A DNA stretch of 63,142 nucleotides from CAYUST01 sp964447535 (GCA_964447535.1 CAYUST010000007.1:1-63142), one strand, 5' to 3'. Counted from the stretch's first letter, positions 1-11,122 are shown. The notes: generated by a model from the letters alone, not told the origin. A program made the numbers and translations.

Positions 1-58
1 AATAGGTGTAAATATCCTATTATATCCAGTTTCTTTTGTTTTTAGAAATTCCGAAAAT

Positions 59-901
59 ATGAACAAAAATGAATTACAACAAAACATCAAACAACTCAAG
101 GAAACATTATATGAAGAAAAATTACGTACATTAATAGCAAAAGTAAAAGCTGCGAAAAAACCAATAACGTATCTCAAAAATAAAGGATGGGATACAGAGT
201 GGTTTACCAACTGTCGTATTGCAAAAAATCATGAACCAAACCATGTGCCTGGTCAGGTGTATGGTGAACTAGATTATATCAAGAAGACAGACGTAAACTT
301 ATTTGAAACGTATCAATATATGCAGAATTATGAGTTTGGTTATCAGCCTATTCCAGGAGCCACTGAATTAGTTCAGCGTTTGGAAAAGTCGGATAATGAA
401 ATGCTAACACATCAGGACAGAGATACCTTATTACAGATGCTAGTAGATTTTATGTGGGTGTTTTCGGATAATTTTTATCCTGGCCCAGGAGAGGAGCAAA
501 ACAGAGATATGCTTTTTTGGTACGATGATCCTAAAAGGCTAAGATGGGAAAATGCAGGAAATTTGCCAAACATTATACTACAGAACAAGCGTTTGAGGAT
601 ATACACCAAAGACAAGGGCGCTTGTGAACATTTTGTATTAGATATAGATCATATTAGTCCTTCACCGTTTATTGATGCACAGGTTCATTTGAGAAGAGGA
701 TGGAGCAATGAGTCACATGAGATGGGTGGGTATTACGATAAAATTTTCCCGCAGACCATAAAAGTTAATCGTGATGCTTTATGCTATATTGACCATATTC
801 TGTTGGGGGTAGCGTACGATTGTTGCCTTATTCTTCCAAAAAGTATTACAGAAACCAACAAATATAATCTAAGAGATTTTATTAGGAGGAACGAAGTATA
901 A
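59..901 (+). CDS. Hypothetical protein, 280 aa
   Basis: I do not recognise the family. The protein starts at the first ATG after an AT-rich leader and ends at TAA. It has a lysine- and glutamate-rich amphipathic N-terminus (about residues 1-40), then a mixed region rich in Trp, Tyr and Asp. No signal peptide or membrane segment is visible, so it is probably cytoplasmic. It contains no in-frame TGA. A strong hairpin terminator follows directly, so it ends its own transcription unit, convergent with the next gene. Confidence 0.7.
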   Translation: MNKNELQQNIKQLKETLYEEKLRTLIAKVKAAKKPITYLKNKGWDTEWFTNCRIAKNHEPNHVPGQVYGELDYIKKTDVNLFETYQYMQNYEFGYQPIPGATELVQRLEKSDNEMLTHQDRDTLLQMLVDFMWVFSDNFYPGPGEEQNRDMLFWYDDPKRLRWENAGNLPNIILQNKRLRIYTKDKGACEHFVLDIDHISPSPFIDAQVHLRRGWSNESHEMGGYYDKIFPQTIKVNRDALCYIDHILLGVAYDCCLILPKSITETNKYNLRDFIRRNEV

Positions 902-907
902 ATTTGC

Positions 908-932
908 AACCCGGGAATCCCGGGTTTTTTTT
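908..932 (+). terminator. Rho-independent terminator
   Basis: A perfect 8-bp stem (AACCCGGG/CCCGGGTT) with a short loop is followed by a run of T. It starts 7 bases after the stop of the 280-aa gene. Confidence 0.9.
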
Positions 933-941
933 GTTTGTGCC

Positions 942-1202
942 TTATTTAAACCCAAGAATCTGAAAGCCATATTTTTCGATATCTTCGTCTGACCAGAAGT
1001 GTACTTGTTTAGTTTTTGAAATACAGGTAATTTGCTTTTCAAGTTTTCTCCCCGTGTACGCTTGTAAGTCGGGATCTCGTTCGTGCAAAACGAGTATATC
1101 TCCTTCAACACAATCCCAATCAGCAAGACGCACTTCAAAGGTTTTGCTCCCATCGAGAATTCTTTCAAAAGAGCTTATGTTGACTTTCTTCTCATGCTTC
1201 AT
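942..1202 (-). CDS. DUF3850/ASCH-superfamily protein, 86 aa
   Basis: This small protein matches the DUF3850 pattern. It has an N-terminal 'FERILDGSKTFEVRLADWD' (the family's dGsKtfEvR signature) and then 'VEGDILVLHE' (GD-hhhhxE). ASCH-like beta-barrels are thought to bind RNA or nucleotides. The length is typical of the family. It ends at TAA with no in-frame TGA. It lies downstream of, and in the same direction as, the HIT gene with a 27-bp gap, so the two may be co-transcribed. Confidence 0.75.
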   Translation of the reverse strand: MKHEKKVNISSFERILDGSKTFEVRLADWDCVEGDILVLHERDPDLQAYTGRKLEKQITCISKTKQVHFWSDEDIEKYGFQILGFK

Positions 1203-1229
1203 GTAGGTTCGGAGAGAGTAAATTTGTAT

Positions 1230-1619
1230 CTATAAATGTGCTAAAATTTTCTTGTGTATTTTCTCCATCGCCTCAGGTGTTTCTTCGTGAGCCTTGCCCG
1301 AGTTGAGATCGTGGTAGGTGTTCATAGGGATGAGATGGTAGTGGAAATGCGGGACATCGAATCAGGCGATGATGGCGCCAACTCTGATACATCAGGTCGC
1401 TTCTTTGAGTGCAGGAGATATTTTTTTGGCAGTTTGAAAAACTGCAGAGTAGTACGGTTCGGGGAGATCAACGAAATAATCTATCTCCACCTTGGGGATG
1501 ACGAGTGTATGTCAGAGGGTGTGTGGACGAATATCCAAAAATGCAAACGTCCATTCGTCTTCATAAATTTTGTAGCAGGGGATTTCGCTTGCGATGATGC
1601 GCGAGAAAATTGAGGACAT
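1230..1619 (-). CDS. HIT-family hydrolase, 129 aa
   Basis: Histidine-triad nucleotide hydrolases cleave nucleoside phosphoramidates or dinucleoside polyphosphates. The complete ORF appears only with UGA read as Gly. It shows the N-terminal 'FSRIIASEIPCYKIYED', the 'HTLVIPK' strand and the catalytic triad 'HFHYHLIP' near residues 97-104. In-frame TGA falls in 'HTLGHTLVIP', 'ATGCIRVG' and 'IAGFDVPH', all positions where the family has glycine. The start is the first ATG upstream of the conserved N-terminus. It ends at TAG. Confidence 0.9.
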
Positions 1620-1684
1620 AAGCCATACTTAACGTGATAAAATCAGTTGAGTATAGCTAAATGGCGATTTGATGAAAGTGCAAA

Positions 1685-2509
1685 TTATGATGAGCTGGAT
1701 GACTGATTGGTAGTGATTTCATCAATTTTTTCTACAACCACAGAGAGAAAGACGCTCATGAAGTATGGTTGTGCATTATCTCTTTTGAGGATTTTTAGGA
1801 TGCGTTGTACTGCAGGGAGAAAGTTGGGGGTGGATGAGTTGACTACTTCCTGATAGAGCATATTGGATGCTACTTGCAATGCTTCTATTTCTAGCTCAGT
1901 AAGCGGTGTTGCGGTGAGTGAAGTATTGCCTTGAGTGATCAAAAGACGTATATCAATTGCTGGATGTGCTGGTGTGGCATCGACATGTTTTGCATAGGCA
2001 AAAAGCTCTTCAAACGTAGTTTCCTGTATCTCAACAGGAAGATCAAGTTGGGTAGTTTGTTGATCAATTACTCACTCGGGCATTACTTCTAGATCTATAA
2101 TTCTACTTTGTGACCAGAGATCTGCAGTTGTACGCAGATCGTTGATGAAAGATACAATTTCATGCGCTTGTTGTGTAACTACTGGTTGTCCTACCTTTTC
2201 GTTATCTACAAATATATTTTTTATGAGGGTTCGTTCTTTCTGCCTTGGCAGCATACAAACTTGCCAGATAATTTTTTGACTACTGTGTGGAGAAACTTCG
2301 ACATAAGTAAGTGGATTTTTCCCTTGTGTGGAAGCGATCATAATGCAGCCTTCTTGATGACGAGGATCGATAATTTTTTTTGTGCCTTTATCATAATCTA
2401 TCCCTGCCATTCAACGATGGGAAAAAAGATGCTCGAGCGCTTCGTTGATATCCTGCTGAGTGGTAGATATTTTGTCTATAAATGCAGAGAACTTGGGATG
2501 GAGAGACAT
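1685..2509 (-). CDS. Hypothetical protein, 274 aa
   Basis: I recognise no family. The frame runs from an ATG at the 5' end to TAA with two in-frame TGA codons (after 'FSHR' and after 'LEVMPE') read as Gly. The middle is predicted alpha/beta and the C-terminal third helical, with a Ser-rich end. No signal peptide or membrane helix is seen. It lies downstream of the 462-aa gene on the same strand but is separated from it by a strong hairpin, so it is likely transcribed on its own. Confidence 0.65.
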
Positions 2510-2622
2510 AAGTGATGCATCTCAGTAAAAAATGAATATAAATATTATATATAAAATGTCAACACTACTTTTTTGTTAAATATGCTAGTTTCGTAGGATA
2601 GGTAAGAGGAAAAGCAAAGGTG

Positions 2623-2650
2623 AAAAGGGGCCCCGCGAAGCGGGGCCCCT
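2623..2650 (-). terminator. GC-rich terminator hairpin
   Basis: GGGGCCCCGC and GCGGGGCCCC flank a GAA loop, with an A run on the left. Read on the minus strand this is a hairpin followed by TTTT, 14 bases past the stop of the 462-aa gene. Confidence 0.85.
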
Positions 2651-2663
2651 GGAGACTTATTAC

Positions 2664-4052
2664 TTACTCATAGATGGGCAACTTCAATTGCTCTTTGAAC
2701 AAGGAAATTACTTTTTGCTGTGTTGCTGCTTTTGGTAGTGGAAGACCTGCTCGTAGCGTCTTACCGTCGCTAGGATAGCGATCGTGGAGGTAGGCGAACT
2801 TAGTATCAGGTGTTTGGTGACTATGAATGTGTGCAATTCTTGATCTACAGGTGCTGCAGTGTCCTTCTTCTGCTACCTCGAAGAATGCATGTCCATCGTG
2901 GATGCGAATCTCTCTCGCTGTTTGATAGCCACGGAGACGTACACGGAAACTAGCTCATTCTTGGAGATAGAGGGGAGATGCTACCTCATTGAGTTTCTGC
3001 GCAGTATATGCTTCATGTCATTGAGTTGTATCAAGTGATTTGTTGATGAGATTGAAACAGTGCTCAGTATGAGCTCTGAAATTACCAGAGTTGGTGTCGT
3101 CACTATGTTTGTGTGCAATACATGCGTTGAGCAAGTGTTCGATGACAGCCATAAATTCAGTATCTTCATGCTTCTTTGCTAGCAAGAGGAGTTGATCAAA
3201 TGCGCTTTCTAGTGATCAAACTGACTTTACTTGTCGTCTCAGGAGATCTGTTCTCACAAAAGCCTCATACATGTATTGGCTATTTTCGGCACCAAGGATA
3301 ATATTCAGAACATTTTGTTGGAATGCATTTTTGAGTTTTTGATAGTGTTCTTGGAGAGCCTCTTCCGTATCTTCGTCTATCTCACTGAGGTATGCACGTC
3401 ATTGAGCAACATTTTCACTCATTGCAGTTGCTAATTCCATATTTTCTCTCGCCGTGAGAGGAAGCTTGATCGGCTGACCTACTGATTCCATACAAAAGAC
3501 ATGAGAGAAAGCGAAGTCAGTATTACCATACTCATCAGTTTCATATTGATTGGGACTTTTCTCCATAGTCTCTTTGAGTACCTTATACTGTGCCCAAACG
3601 CCTGCTGAAATTGGCTTCCAGAAATTACTATCGCGATTGATGCTCTCAGTCATTTTTTGGAAGAATTTTGTATTATAGATAGCGTTGAACGTGTATGCAT
3701 CATCCGTAATTTCACTGGAATTTTCTGTATTTGCTTGTCTTTCAAGTGCTCATAGAATTTCTTGTTTGGTGTGGACCATAGCGGTGTGTTCACTGAGAAT
3801 GCCCTTCCATAGCGGATGCTTGGTAATAGCATTCTGAAGAGGTGTTGTAAAGGGAGTGGTGTCTTCACCGATATTGAGATCACTGAGATTTTGCTCCAAA
3901 GCCTGTAAGGTTTGATGAAAGTGCTGAATCCTTTTCCATTTTTCTTGATTTTTTCTGGAGAGATTTTGCATAGTAATCTCTGGAGGAAAATTCGGTGTTG
4001 GGGGAGTAGTGTTGTTTTCCTCGTTTCCATAGTTGACGATGAGAAGTGACAT
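2664..4052 (-). CDS. Hypothetical protein, 462 aa
   Basis: This is one continuous reading frame under code 25, with UGA=Gly in 'EILGALER' and several later sites. It ends at TAA. I recognise no family. The N-terminal part is helical, with a Gln-rich segment. Near the C-terminus there is a Cys/His cluster, 'GHCSTCRSRIAHIHSH', that could bind a metal ion; this is an inference from pattern only. No signal peptide is visible. It is divergent from the operon starting at 4272, with a 219-bp shared promoter region. Confidence 0.65.
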
Positions 4053-4271
4053 GAGTGTTTAGTAGGTATAAAATCATATTGTGCAACAATTGGATTATTG
4101 ACAATAATGATTTATTATGTATAGAATATATTCTAAAATACAATGTAGCAAGCCAAAAATCTGTTGTTGGAGTGCTACAACAGTGAGTGAAATAGATGTC
4201 TATTTTTTGACAAAATAACTCTTGGTGACTATACTTAGGATAGGGAGATTTATCGTTTATTAGACGTACAA
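4053..4271. promoter_or_regulatory. Divergent promoter region
   Basis: This AT-rich, non-coding stretch separates two divergent genes. A TTGACA near 4096 followed about 17 bases later by a TATAGAAT-like box, then a second TATA-rich stretch, is a plausible promoter reading right toward the NACHT operon. No other structure is recognised. Confidence 0.4.
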
Positions 4272-5858
4272 ATGAAGTTTTGTTCAACGGAATTACACAA
4301 AGAGCATAGTAGTATGTATGATGCTTTTTTTGCGTCTCATGCAACTGTTATTTCCTCCCCGTTGACGATGAGGCGAGCATCTATCGGTTTGATGGAAAAA
4401 GATATGATACCAACCATTTTTTCACAATTGCCCCTGAGATTGTATCTGGGAATACACCCTTCATCTGAACCAGGAATCCATTTTGGTACGGTACAGACCT
4501 ATACTTTTCCTCAATGTTCCTTCACTTCTCTCTCAGCGGATATACGGGAATCTAAACTACCTCAGCTTGCTGAGGAGATAGGTGCGTATATTGCAAATGA
4601 TAAACAGTGATACACCTGTGATATCATCTTGGAGTGTGATAAATTTACCGGCACATGAGTGTATGCGGCTTTGTGTGCTTGTTGTGCTCAGTGGGTCCAA
4701 GACACCAACAAAGATCAAGAAATAGTGGATCTCACTAAGACATTTGAGAAAATATTCAAGTGATCCTTTGCTTCTTCGGATCGTGCATTGGCCTTGACTG
4801 CATCTACGCCATTTATGGTCATAGATGGAAGTGCAATCAAGGAGTTTGAACATACTGTTTTGCCGTTTGATGTTGCTTTGCTGTATTCAGGAGTTCCAGG
4901 AGATATACGTCGAAAACCTCAGACGGAAAAACGTACCGAAGAGAAACTTCATGCGTACGATGCTTTACTTCATAGTTTTTTCAAGCAAGTCACTACTCAC
5001 AAACATACACTCAAATTTTCTCAACATATTGCACAATTATTACAAGCATTACAGGGAATCTTCAACGCCCAAGTAGTTGAGAAGCTTGAGGAATGAGAAC
5101 CTACACAAGATATAGCTGATATTGTGAGCACACAGCATCTAATTGAACAGCTCCAAGCGTATGTGCATCAATGAGACCATTTCCTCCAGCAAATCAATGA
5201 ACTGTCATGCCATGAAGAAATTGGTTATGGTATTATGCCACTCTTTACATGAATCAAAGGAGGATCATATCTCGTTTGTATGCCATTTGGCCTCAAAAGA
5301 GCACGATTGCAGGAAATAGTCGTTCAGTTACGTACACATTTCCCAGCAATCCATATTATCTGGCAAAGTCGAGACGAAATCCCAACCACTCCTTTAGCAG
5401 TTGATCAAAACCTTATTGCAAATACGCGTTCTACGCGAACCAAGGACGACTCTATCGTCTATAGCAATAATCAGTGAGTCAGAGAAATAGGAACTATACA
5501 AGAGTTGAGAAAAAAATGGTGAGATACTGGTCTACTTTTGGATACCATAGAACGCAAAATTTATGCTAATTGAGAAAAACTCACCTCCAAACATTTTGAG
5601 TCACAAACGACAACGATTGAACTTCTCGAGAAGTGCTTGGAGCACTTGGGAGAGCCTATCGCCAATGAGGATTTGAGTTATTCAACTCTGACAAGACAAT
5701 ATAACCAGTTCTTGGGTAAGATTATTGCTCCGTTGAAAAAAGTGAGTAGAGCGTTCTTCTCCCATGAAATTGATATTGAAACACATGGAACTTTGAGAGA
5801 GTTTACAATACAGCTAAATGAGAAAAAAGTACGTATATGATTACTGAAAAAGATTTAG
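4272..5858 (+). CDS. Possible GHMP-kinase-fold protein, 528 aa
   Basis: The frame is continuous with about ten in-frame TGA codons and ends at TAG. The layout resembles a GHMP sugar/isoprenoid kinase. There is an N-terminal 'ASHATVISSP' strand. 'DKFTGTGVYAALCACC' could be a degenerate version of the Gly/Ser-rich ATP loop, and 'FDVALLYSGVPGD' fits the next core strand. 'FTGIKGGSYLVCMP' resembles the C-terminal Gly-rich motif. The classical GLSSSA loop is not conserved, so kinase activity is doubtful. About 200 extra C-terminal residues are helical and unrecognised. It is the first gene of an operon, ending 15 bases before the HisPhos-NACHT gene. Confidence 0.4.
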
Positions 5859-5873
5859 TGACGTATCGAAAGT

Positions 5874-8800
5874 ATGACAGAAGTTCCTGAACAACAACAA
5901 AATTCACAACTTCAATCCACTCCCAAATGGAAGCAGTTTCCTCATGAAAGCATGCAAAAACTTGTTCCTTATCTGCAAGGAAAGGTACAAAGTAAGGACG
6001 TCCTAGATCATGACTTACATAGTTTCGCTATCATGCGCCATGGCAAAACAGCTAATATTGATAATGAGTGAGATTCACAAAAAGATGAACATATGGGATT
6101 ATCGCCATCGGAGTTTAATTTTGAGACAAGCACTATTAGAACTACAGCAGAGGAAATTGTTGCTATGTGATACAAAAAATTAAAAGTATATTCTCCTGGA
6201 GACACACTACGTAACAAGCAAACAAAAGAACTTTTGATACAGTTTGTACAACAGTTGAACCCTGAAGTGCAGATCCTAGAAGATCCTGGTTTCGACGCGA
6301 ATCTACACTATTTTCATGCAAGAAAGCAATTCACTGCTGATGTCTATCAATGATTATTGGCTAAAGACTATCTAGCACCCGGCGAAAGAACGATGATAGA
6401 GGAGTATCAAGGCAAGAAACATGTGCTAGGAGCCAATAGAGTTATTCGTTTGTCCAAAGCAACGCAACAACAACTTCAAAAAGATGATCCAACTTTATTT
6501 GCAAAAGTAGATGGAAAGTACGAAGAATCATATAGTGCGATTATAGATAGAGCAGGACAGTGAGTAGATGCATTGAGGAAATATGTAGCAGCACAAGATG
6601 ATAAGGATGCGCTGCATCTTGTAGTTGCCTACAGAACAACTCTCCAAGCGACTGATCAAGTCATGAAATCCAACAAAGAAGTTGCAGATATGGATAGCTT
6701 TTTCGATACCTGATTTGCGCAAATGCAAATGTCACAGTGTGATGACCAAGGCAATTCAATCCATGCATTGACCATGAATAGTCGAGACTATGATCCTGCG
6801 ACCTATGAGAGAGATGTCAGTGCTTTTCATGCGATTAGTCCTGAAATAGCATTAGAAAAGTCCCCGTATGAAAATATGAGTCTGATCAATAATTTCTTGC
6901 TCCAAACAGAGGCATTTCTCGAGTATTGTTTATCATGACCACAACCCAACAAAAAGATCCTCCGTAGACAAAACCTCCTGACGCGAGCTCTCAAGCAACC
7001 TATTCCTCCCGTGATGGCGAGAAGAATCATAGAGACGATCCTCAATAAATATGATACAAAAGACGACAAAGACGGTGAAACAAAGACCTGTATTGATGGC
7101 ATTTTGCGTGCATATATCCAGAAAAGTGACTATGAATCAGATAAATTGTTTAAACTCCTATACGGATATAGAAAAATAAATGATGCTTGGAAGGGGTTAT
7201 ATGTTACACTGCACATGGAAAATCCTAACAGACTTACAGGTACTTTCAAAAATAATTCGGATATTTTACTCATAGAGAAGATTATTGAAAAAAGTATGAA
7301 ACTTCATGACCAAGAAGTAGAAACAGTTGTTGGAAAACATACATTGGAGGAAGTATATGTACCACAAGAGCTTTTTAAAACGAAAAGTAATGAGGAATAT
7401 ACCACGGAAGCTTTTATAGACCATATATTGACTTCCTCAAATAATGTACATTTTATCCAGGCGACTGCTGGATCAGGGAAATCGTTCTTGCTAGAAAAAA
7501 TAAGTCATGTTCTAGTAGATCCAATGTTTTTGTGACAGCATAATCTTTGGCAATTACGTTCGGAGAAAGTGAATCTTGATGATTTACAGAGTCACGAATT
7601 AGATGCAGATGCATTTGTTAAGAAGTTTTCTATTTGAGAAAAGGACTCATTTGTATTCATATTTGACGCTTTGGACGAGAAGTCAACAGAGAAAATTAGT
7701 GGACTCCATGATTTGTGTCTGCAGCTATCTCAAAAATTCCCATGAGTAAAGTTCCTGATATCTTCTCGTTACTTTGAAGAAAATTTGCGGAATAGTATCT
7801 GAGACGGATACGGAATTGCTCCTATCAATGACCTGCAACTTACAAAATACATTGATGTATACAAACGCTTGTTGCCTACGAGGAAACAAGCAGTATATAC
7901 GCAGATAGTACAACAGGTATTTTCGCAATATCGTGATAGTGTTTGTAGCCCTTTGTTGTTGGGAATGATTACCTTACTCGTAGATAACAGAGTAGTGAGA
8001 GAAAAACTTCAGTCTTGATATTTGCAGCGTAGTGATATTTACAGGGAGTTTCTGTATGTTTATGGCACAAGAGAAGAAGGAAGAGAAAATATATGAGATC
8101 CAAATCTTGAGAAATTTTACGATATAGCATATGATGAACCTAGAATATTACTATTGCAAAGAATTATTGAAGAAACTATCTTCCAGCCTGATGCCTTGCG
8201 AGTATGGGACAGATACGAGATTCCTAAACCTGAACTAGAAGAAGAGCTATTTAAAAAAATGAGTATGAAAGACTATAAATTTTTGGAGTTCTGTAGAAAA
8301 TTTTGTAGTTCGATTTGAAACTGAGACATCAACAAGAATAAGGAAGTGTCTTTAGAATTATGATTTTATGAATATGGGGATTTGCCAGCCTGAGTAATGA
8401 TATGAGATGAAACTTGAATTATTGAAAACCCTGTCTATATAAACAAAAAACAGATAAATGACTTCCTGCTACAGAGTAGTAAGATATGATTTACAAAAGA
8501 AAATTCTGGTTGATTTTCATTTGCAATTGATTCTCTTCATAAATCGTTTTATGATTATATTTGATACACACTAGTAAAAGACTTGAGTATTCGAGAATAT
8601 ATAAACTGATTGAAAACTATTTTTAGAAATCAAAGTGAAAGTTTGTCTCAAATGCAAGATGTCTCTTTTCGAAAGGATGTCTGATATGACAATTTGTTTG
8701 ATATCATAAAAGATAAACGTTTTTTTGAGTATTTGCCAAGTGACATAAAAATGCAAATAGAGAAACTAGAACTTGAGTTAAGAGAATCGTATTGAGATAG

Positions 8801-9779
8801 TGATGATGCTTTTGAATCACGATCTGAAAGAGAAAAGGAATTGGTAAAGACGATAAATATTGAATATAGACCTGCATACTGCAAAGAGAATACTAGAATT
8901 CTCAAGAATATTCATGAATATCTAATATTCCGTCTTTTTGATTCTAAGAAAGAATTAATCCCAATTATGAAAGGCTTGTCTGAGTGTATTGATGCTCTAA
9001 GGTCTGATAAATGAAAATTTGTTCGTCAATTTCTTTCAGAAGTAGTTTGAAATTGACCTGTAGATTATGATTTCTTGAATGAGTGCGATCATATAGACGA
9101 AAAACTAAATTCAGAGCTTACCATAACTAAAGCTGGGATTGATTTTGTTTTCGAGCATACTGAACAAGAATGCGATATATTTGTAAGTAAAATATTAGAT
9201 CAACTCCAAGAAATAGATAGTCAATATGTAAAGCACATGATAACTCAAGCAGTTAGTATAGAATCACCTGTGATGTGTGATGAGTATAGAAACGTCTTGC
9301 ATACTTTGTTTCACAGTAAGGATCATAATGAGTGCGATTTATTTGGATTTCATCTAAATTGTGTAGATGCATCTATCTTAGCGCAAATAATACAACTTAA
9401 AGAGATAATAAGAAGATGAGGTGATAGAGAAGACTATCTTCAAAGACAAAGAAGAATTAATAGAACAACGCCATATGCCTTGGCAAGTGAATTTTTGAGT
9501 TATTTTTCGAGACTATATGATTTAACTGAATACCTTAGTGACAGTAATGCTGTATCATTTACTAATGAATTGGATGCAATTGTTGATAAAGTTAAAAGAG
9601 CTTCACATGGAGAAAAAATATCCGGATCACTGTATTGAGATATCGATGATGTACTACTCAAATATGATTGCACTGTAAATAAGTGGAGAACGATGGATAT
9701 TTTTCCAGCCGGTTATCAGTATATGCTTTTTGGATCAAGAATTGAACTACTTACTAATAAGTATTTTGGATTTGCCTAA
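5874..9779 (+). CDS. Histidine phosphatase-NACHT STAND NTPase fusion, 1301 aa
   Basis: This is a single frame from ATG to TAA with about thirty in-frame TGA glycines. Residues ~50-160 resemble the phosphoglycerate-mutase/histidine-phosphatase superfamily: 'FAIMRHGKT' (RHG, His56 nucleophile) and 'YSPGDTLRNKQTKELL' (the SxxxRxxQT segment). A NACHT module follows at about 525-720: Walker A 'ATAGSGKS' near 530-537, Walker B 'FVFIFDALDE' near 594-602, the SR motif 'FLISSRYFE', and the downstream 'SPLLLGMI' helix. The remaining ~580 residues are helical and are the likely sensor part. STAND NTPases oligomerise on sensing a trigger and activate an N-terminal effector. Here that effector would be a phosphatase (inference). 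The neighbouring helicase gene starts 21 bp downstream. It could act in phage defence or cell signalling. Confidence 0.75.
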
Positions 9780-9800
9780 TGTTTATCGCCACTTAAATTC

Positions 9801-10919
9801 ATGACTGACGCTACACTCATCACTTGAGACACTTGATCTGGTAAGACCTACCATGCAATTACGCAACACAAATGAAAATATGCATATGTTGCGCCATGTA
9901 AACAACTGGTCTATGAAGTATTTCAGGATTATGGAGACAAGAATACTAAGGTCTCAACGTGAGATGTCCATCTCGATGGCGATGGTAATTTTATGGGGAC
10001 GTATGAAGCATTGCGCCCAGAGCAGGTGAAGGACTATGATCGTGTCATTATCGATGAGTTTCACTATGTAGGGGATTTCGAGAGAGGATGACATCTGCTT
10101 GATATTGTCAATGCATGCCGTGATGCACAGATACCCTTATTGGGACTTACGGCGACGCAAAATCTAGATGCATCTTTGCTACGCAGTCTCCAGATGAAAA
10201 CGAAACATCTTGATGCCTGGAAGAAAGTGCCAGAAAAGAAAGAAATTGAGTTTGAGCAATTTTTGGAAAATGCAAGAAATGGTCATTCATCTATATATTT
10301 CTGCAAATACACACCTGATGCATGACTCAAGCAGTATTTTATGGATGTGCTCTGATTGCAAGACGACGAAGTAGCTATATTATCCGCAAGCGACACGAGC
10401 ATGGAAAGAATAACCGTACAAAATCGTTTTCGCAGTTGAGAGATCAAATTTTTGATCTGTACCAATGTGCTAGCACAGTGATTGAACTTTCCCGCAACGA
10501 ACTTGGCGATTGAGTACAATCAGTACGATGGGCGAGAAATTATTGAGCAAAAACTTGGTAGATTGGGACGTCCTACCTTCTCTGATAATGTTGAGGAGGT
10601 CTATTATTGTTTGCATGAAAGGCCAAATAAAAGAAAAATCAAAGATTTAATTCATCAAGATGAAGAACGAGTTGATCGGACTGATGTTGCACCTGAGGTG
10701 CTTAATAGATCATATACTCCTCATGAGATAATAACATATGAAAAACTATGTTGATGATACAAAACCTATAAGTACTGTTTTCCATCTCTAGAGGAGATTG
10801 TGCGTACAGGTAATTATTTTGAGCATATTGAAGAAGAGTTGCATGCTGCGTATGCATTTATTTTGGAAGATAGAACAAAACTCCACGAATTTCTTTCGCA
10901 GGTGCGTGCCGCTAAGTAG
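9801..10919 (+). CDS. SF2 DExH-box helicase, 372 aa
   Basis: The motifs run in order: Walker A 'GDTGSGKT' (residues 9-16), DEFH box near 84-87, motif III 'GLTAT', a motif V-like 'FLICTNVLAQGLNFP', and motif VI 'EQKLGRLGRP' near 249-258. Two of the three P-loop glycines are encoded by TGA. It is a minimal two-RecA-domain SF2 enzyme with a short C-terminal tail and no accessory domain. Its start is 21 bp after the NACHT stop, so they are probably co-transcribed. It ends at TAG, followed by a terminator. It probably remodels RNA or DNA for the STAND system (inference). Confidence 0.85.
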
Positions 10920-10951
10920 CTGTATGTTCCTGGATGTAATCTCTACATGAG

Positions 10952-10979
10952 ACACAAGTTGCATACTTGTGTTTTTTTT
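10952..10979 (+). terminator. Terminator of the NACHT-helicase operon
   Basis: ACACAAG and CTTGTGT flank a 7-base loop, followed by eight T. Repeat copy 1 begins inside the T run. Confidence 0.85.
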
Positions 10980-11122
10980 CTCCCTAACTTCTCCGTCTTT
11001 TTCACATTTGGGATCCGTATCCTGCCAACATCTCGATCAGATCACTCAGGAGTGGAGTCGGTTGTGCAGGTATTTCCGTAGGCATTCCTACAGCGCGGCG
11101 GACGTCCTGAATGATCTGATGG
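10975..11122. repeat. 148-bp structured repeat, copy 1
   Basis: This is nearly identical to the copies at 14926 and 15940; the visible difference is GC versus AT around 11094. It starts in the T run of the preceding terminator and ends just before the next gene's own upstream region. Internal arms ATCAGATCACTCAGGA (11036-11051) and TCCTGAATGATCTGAT (11105-11120) pair over 16 bases with one mismatch. A small hairpin GTAGG-CATT-CCTAC (11078-11091) lies inside. Read in reverse under code 25 it is an open frame ending in TAG. The rest of the 310-bp gap (to 11229) is AT-rich with nothing else recognised. Confidence 0.9.

Noticed and set aside
869..1168. Minus-strand ORF overlapping the 280-aa gene and DUF3850
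   Set aside because: Runs through the terminator and overlaps two better-supported genes.
1254..1613. Plus-strand 119-aa ORF
   Set aside because: Antisense shadow of the HIT gene, which has a clear family match.
5874..9779. Apparent string of broken ORFs ending at TGA, looking like a decayed pseudogene
   Set aside because: Reading TGA as Gly restores one unbroken 1301-aa frame with intact motifs.
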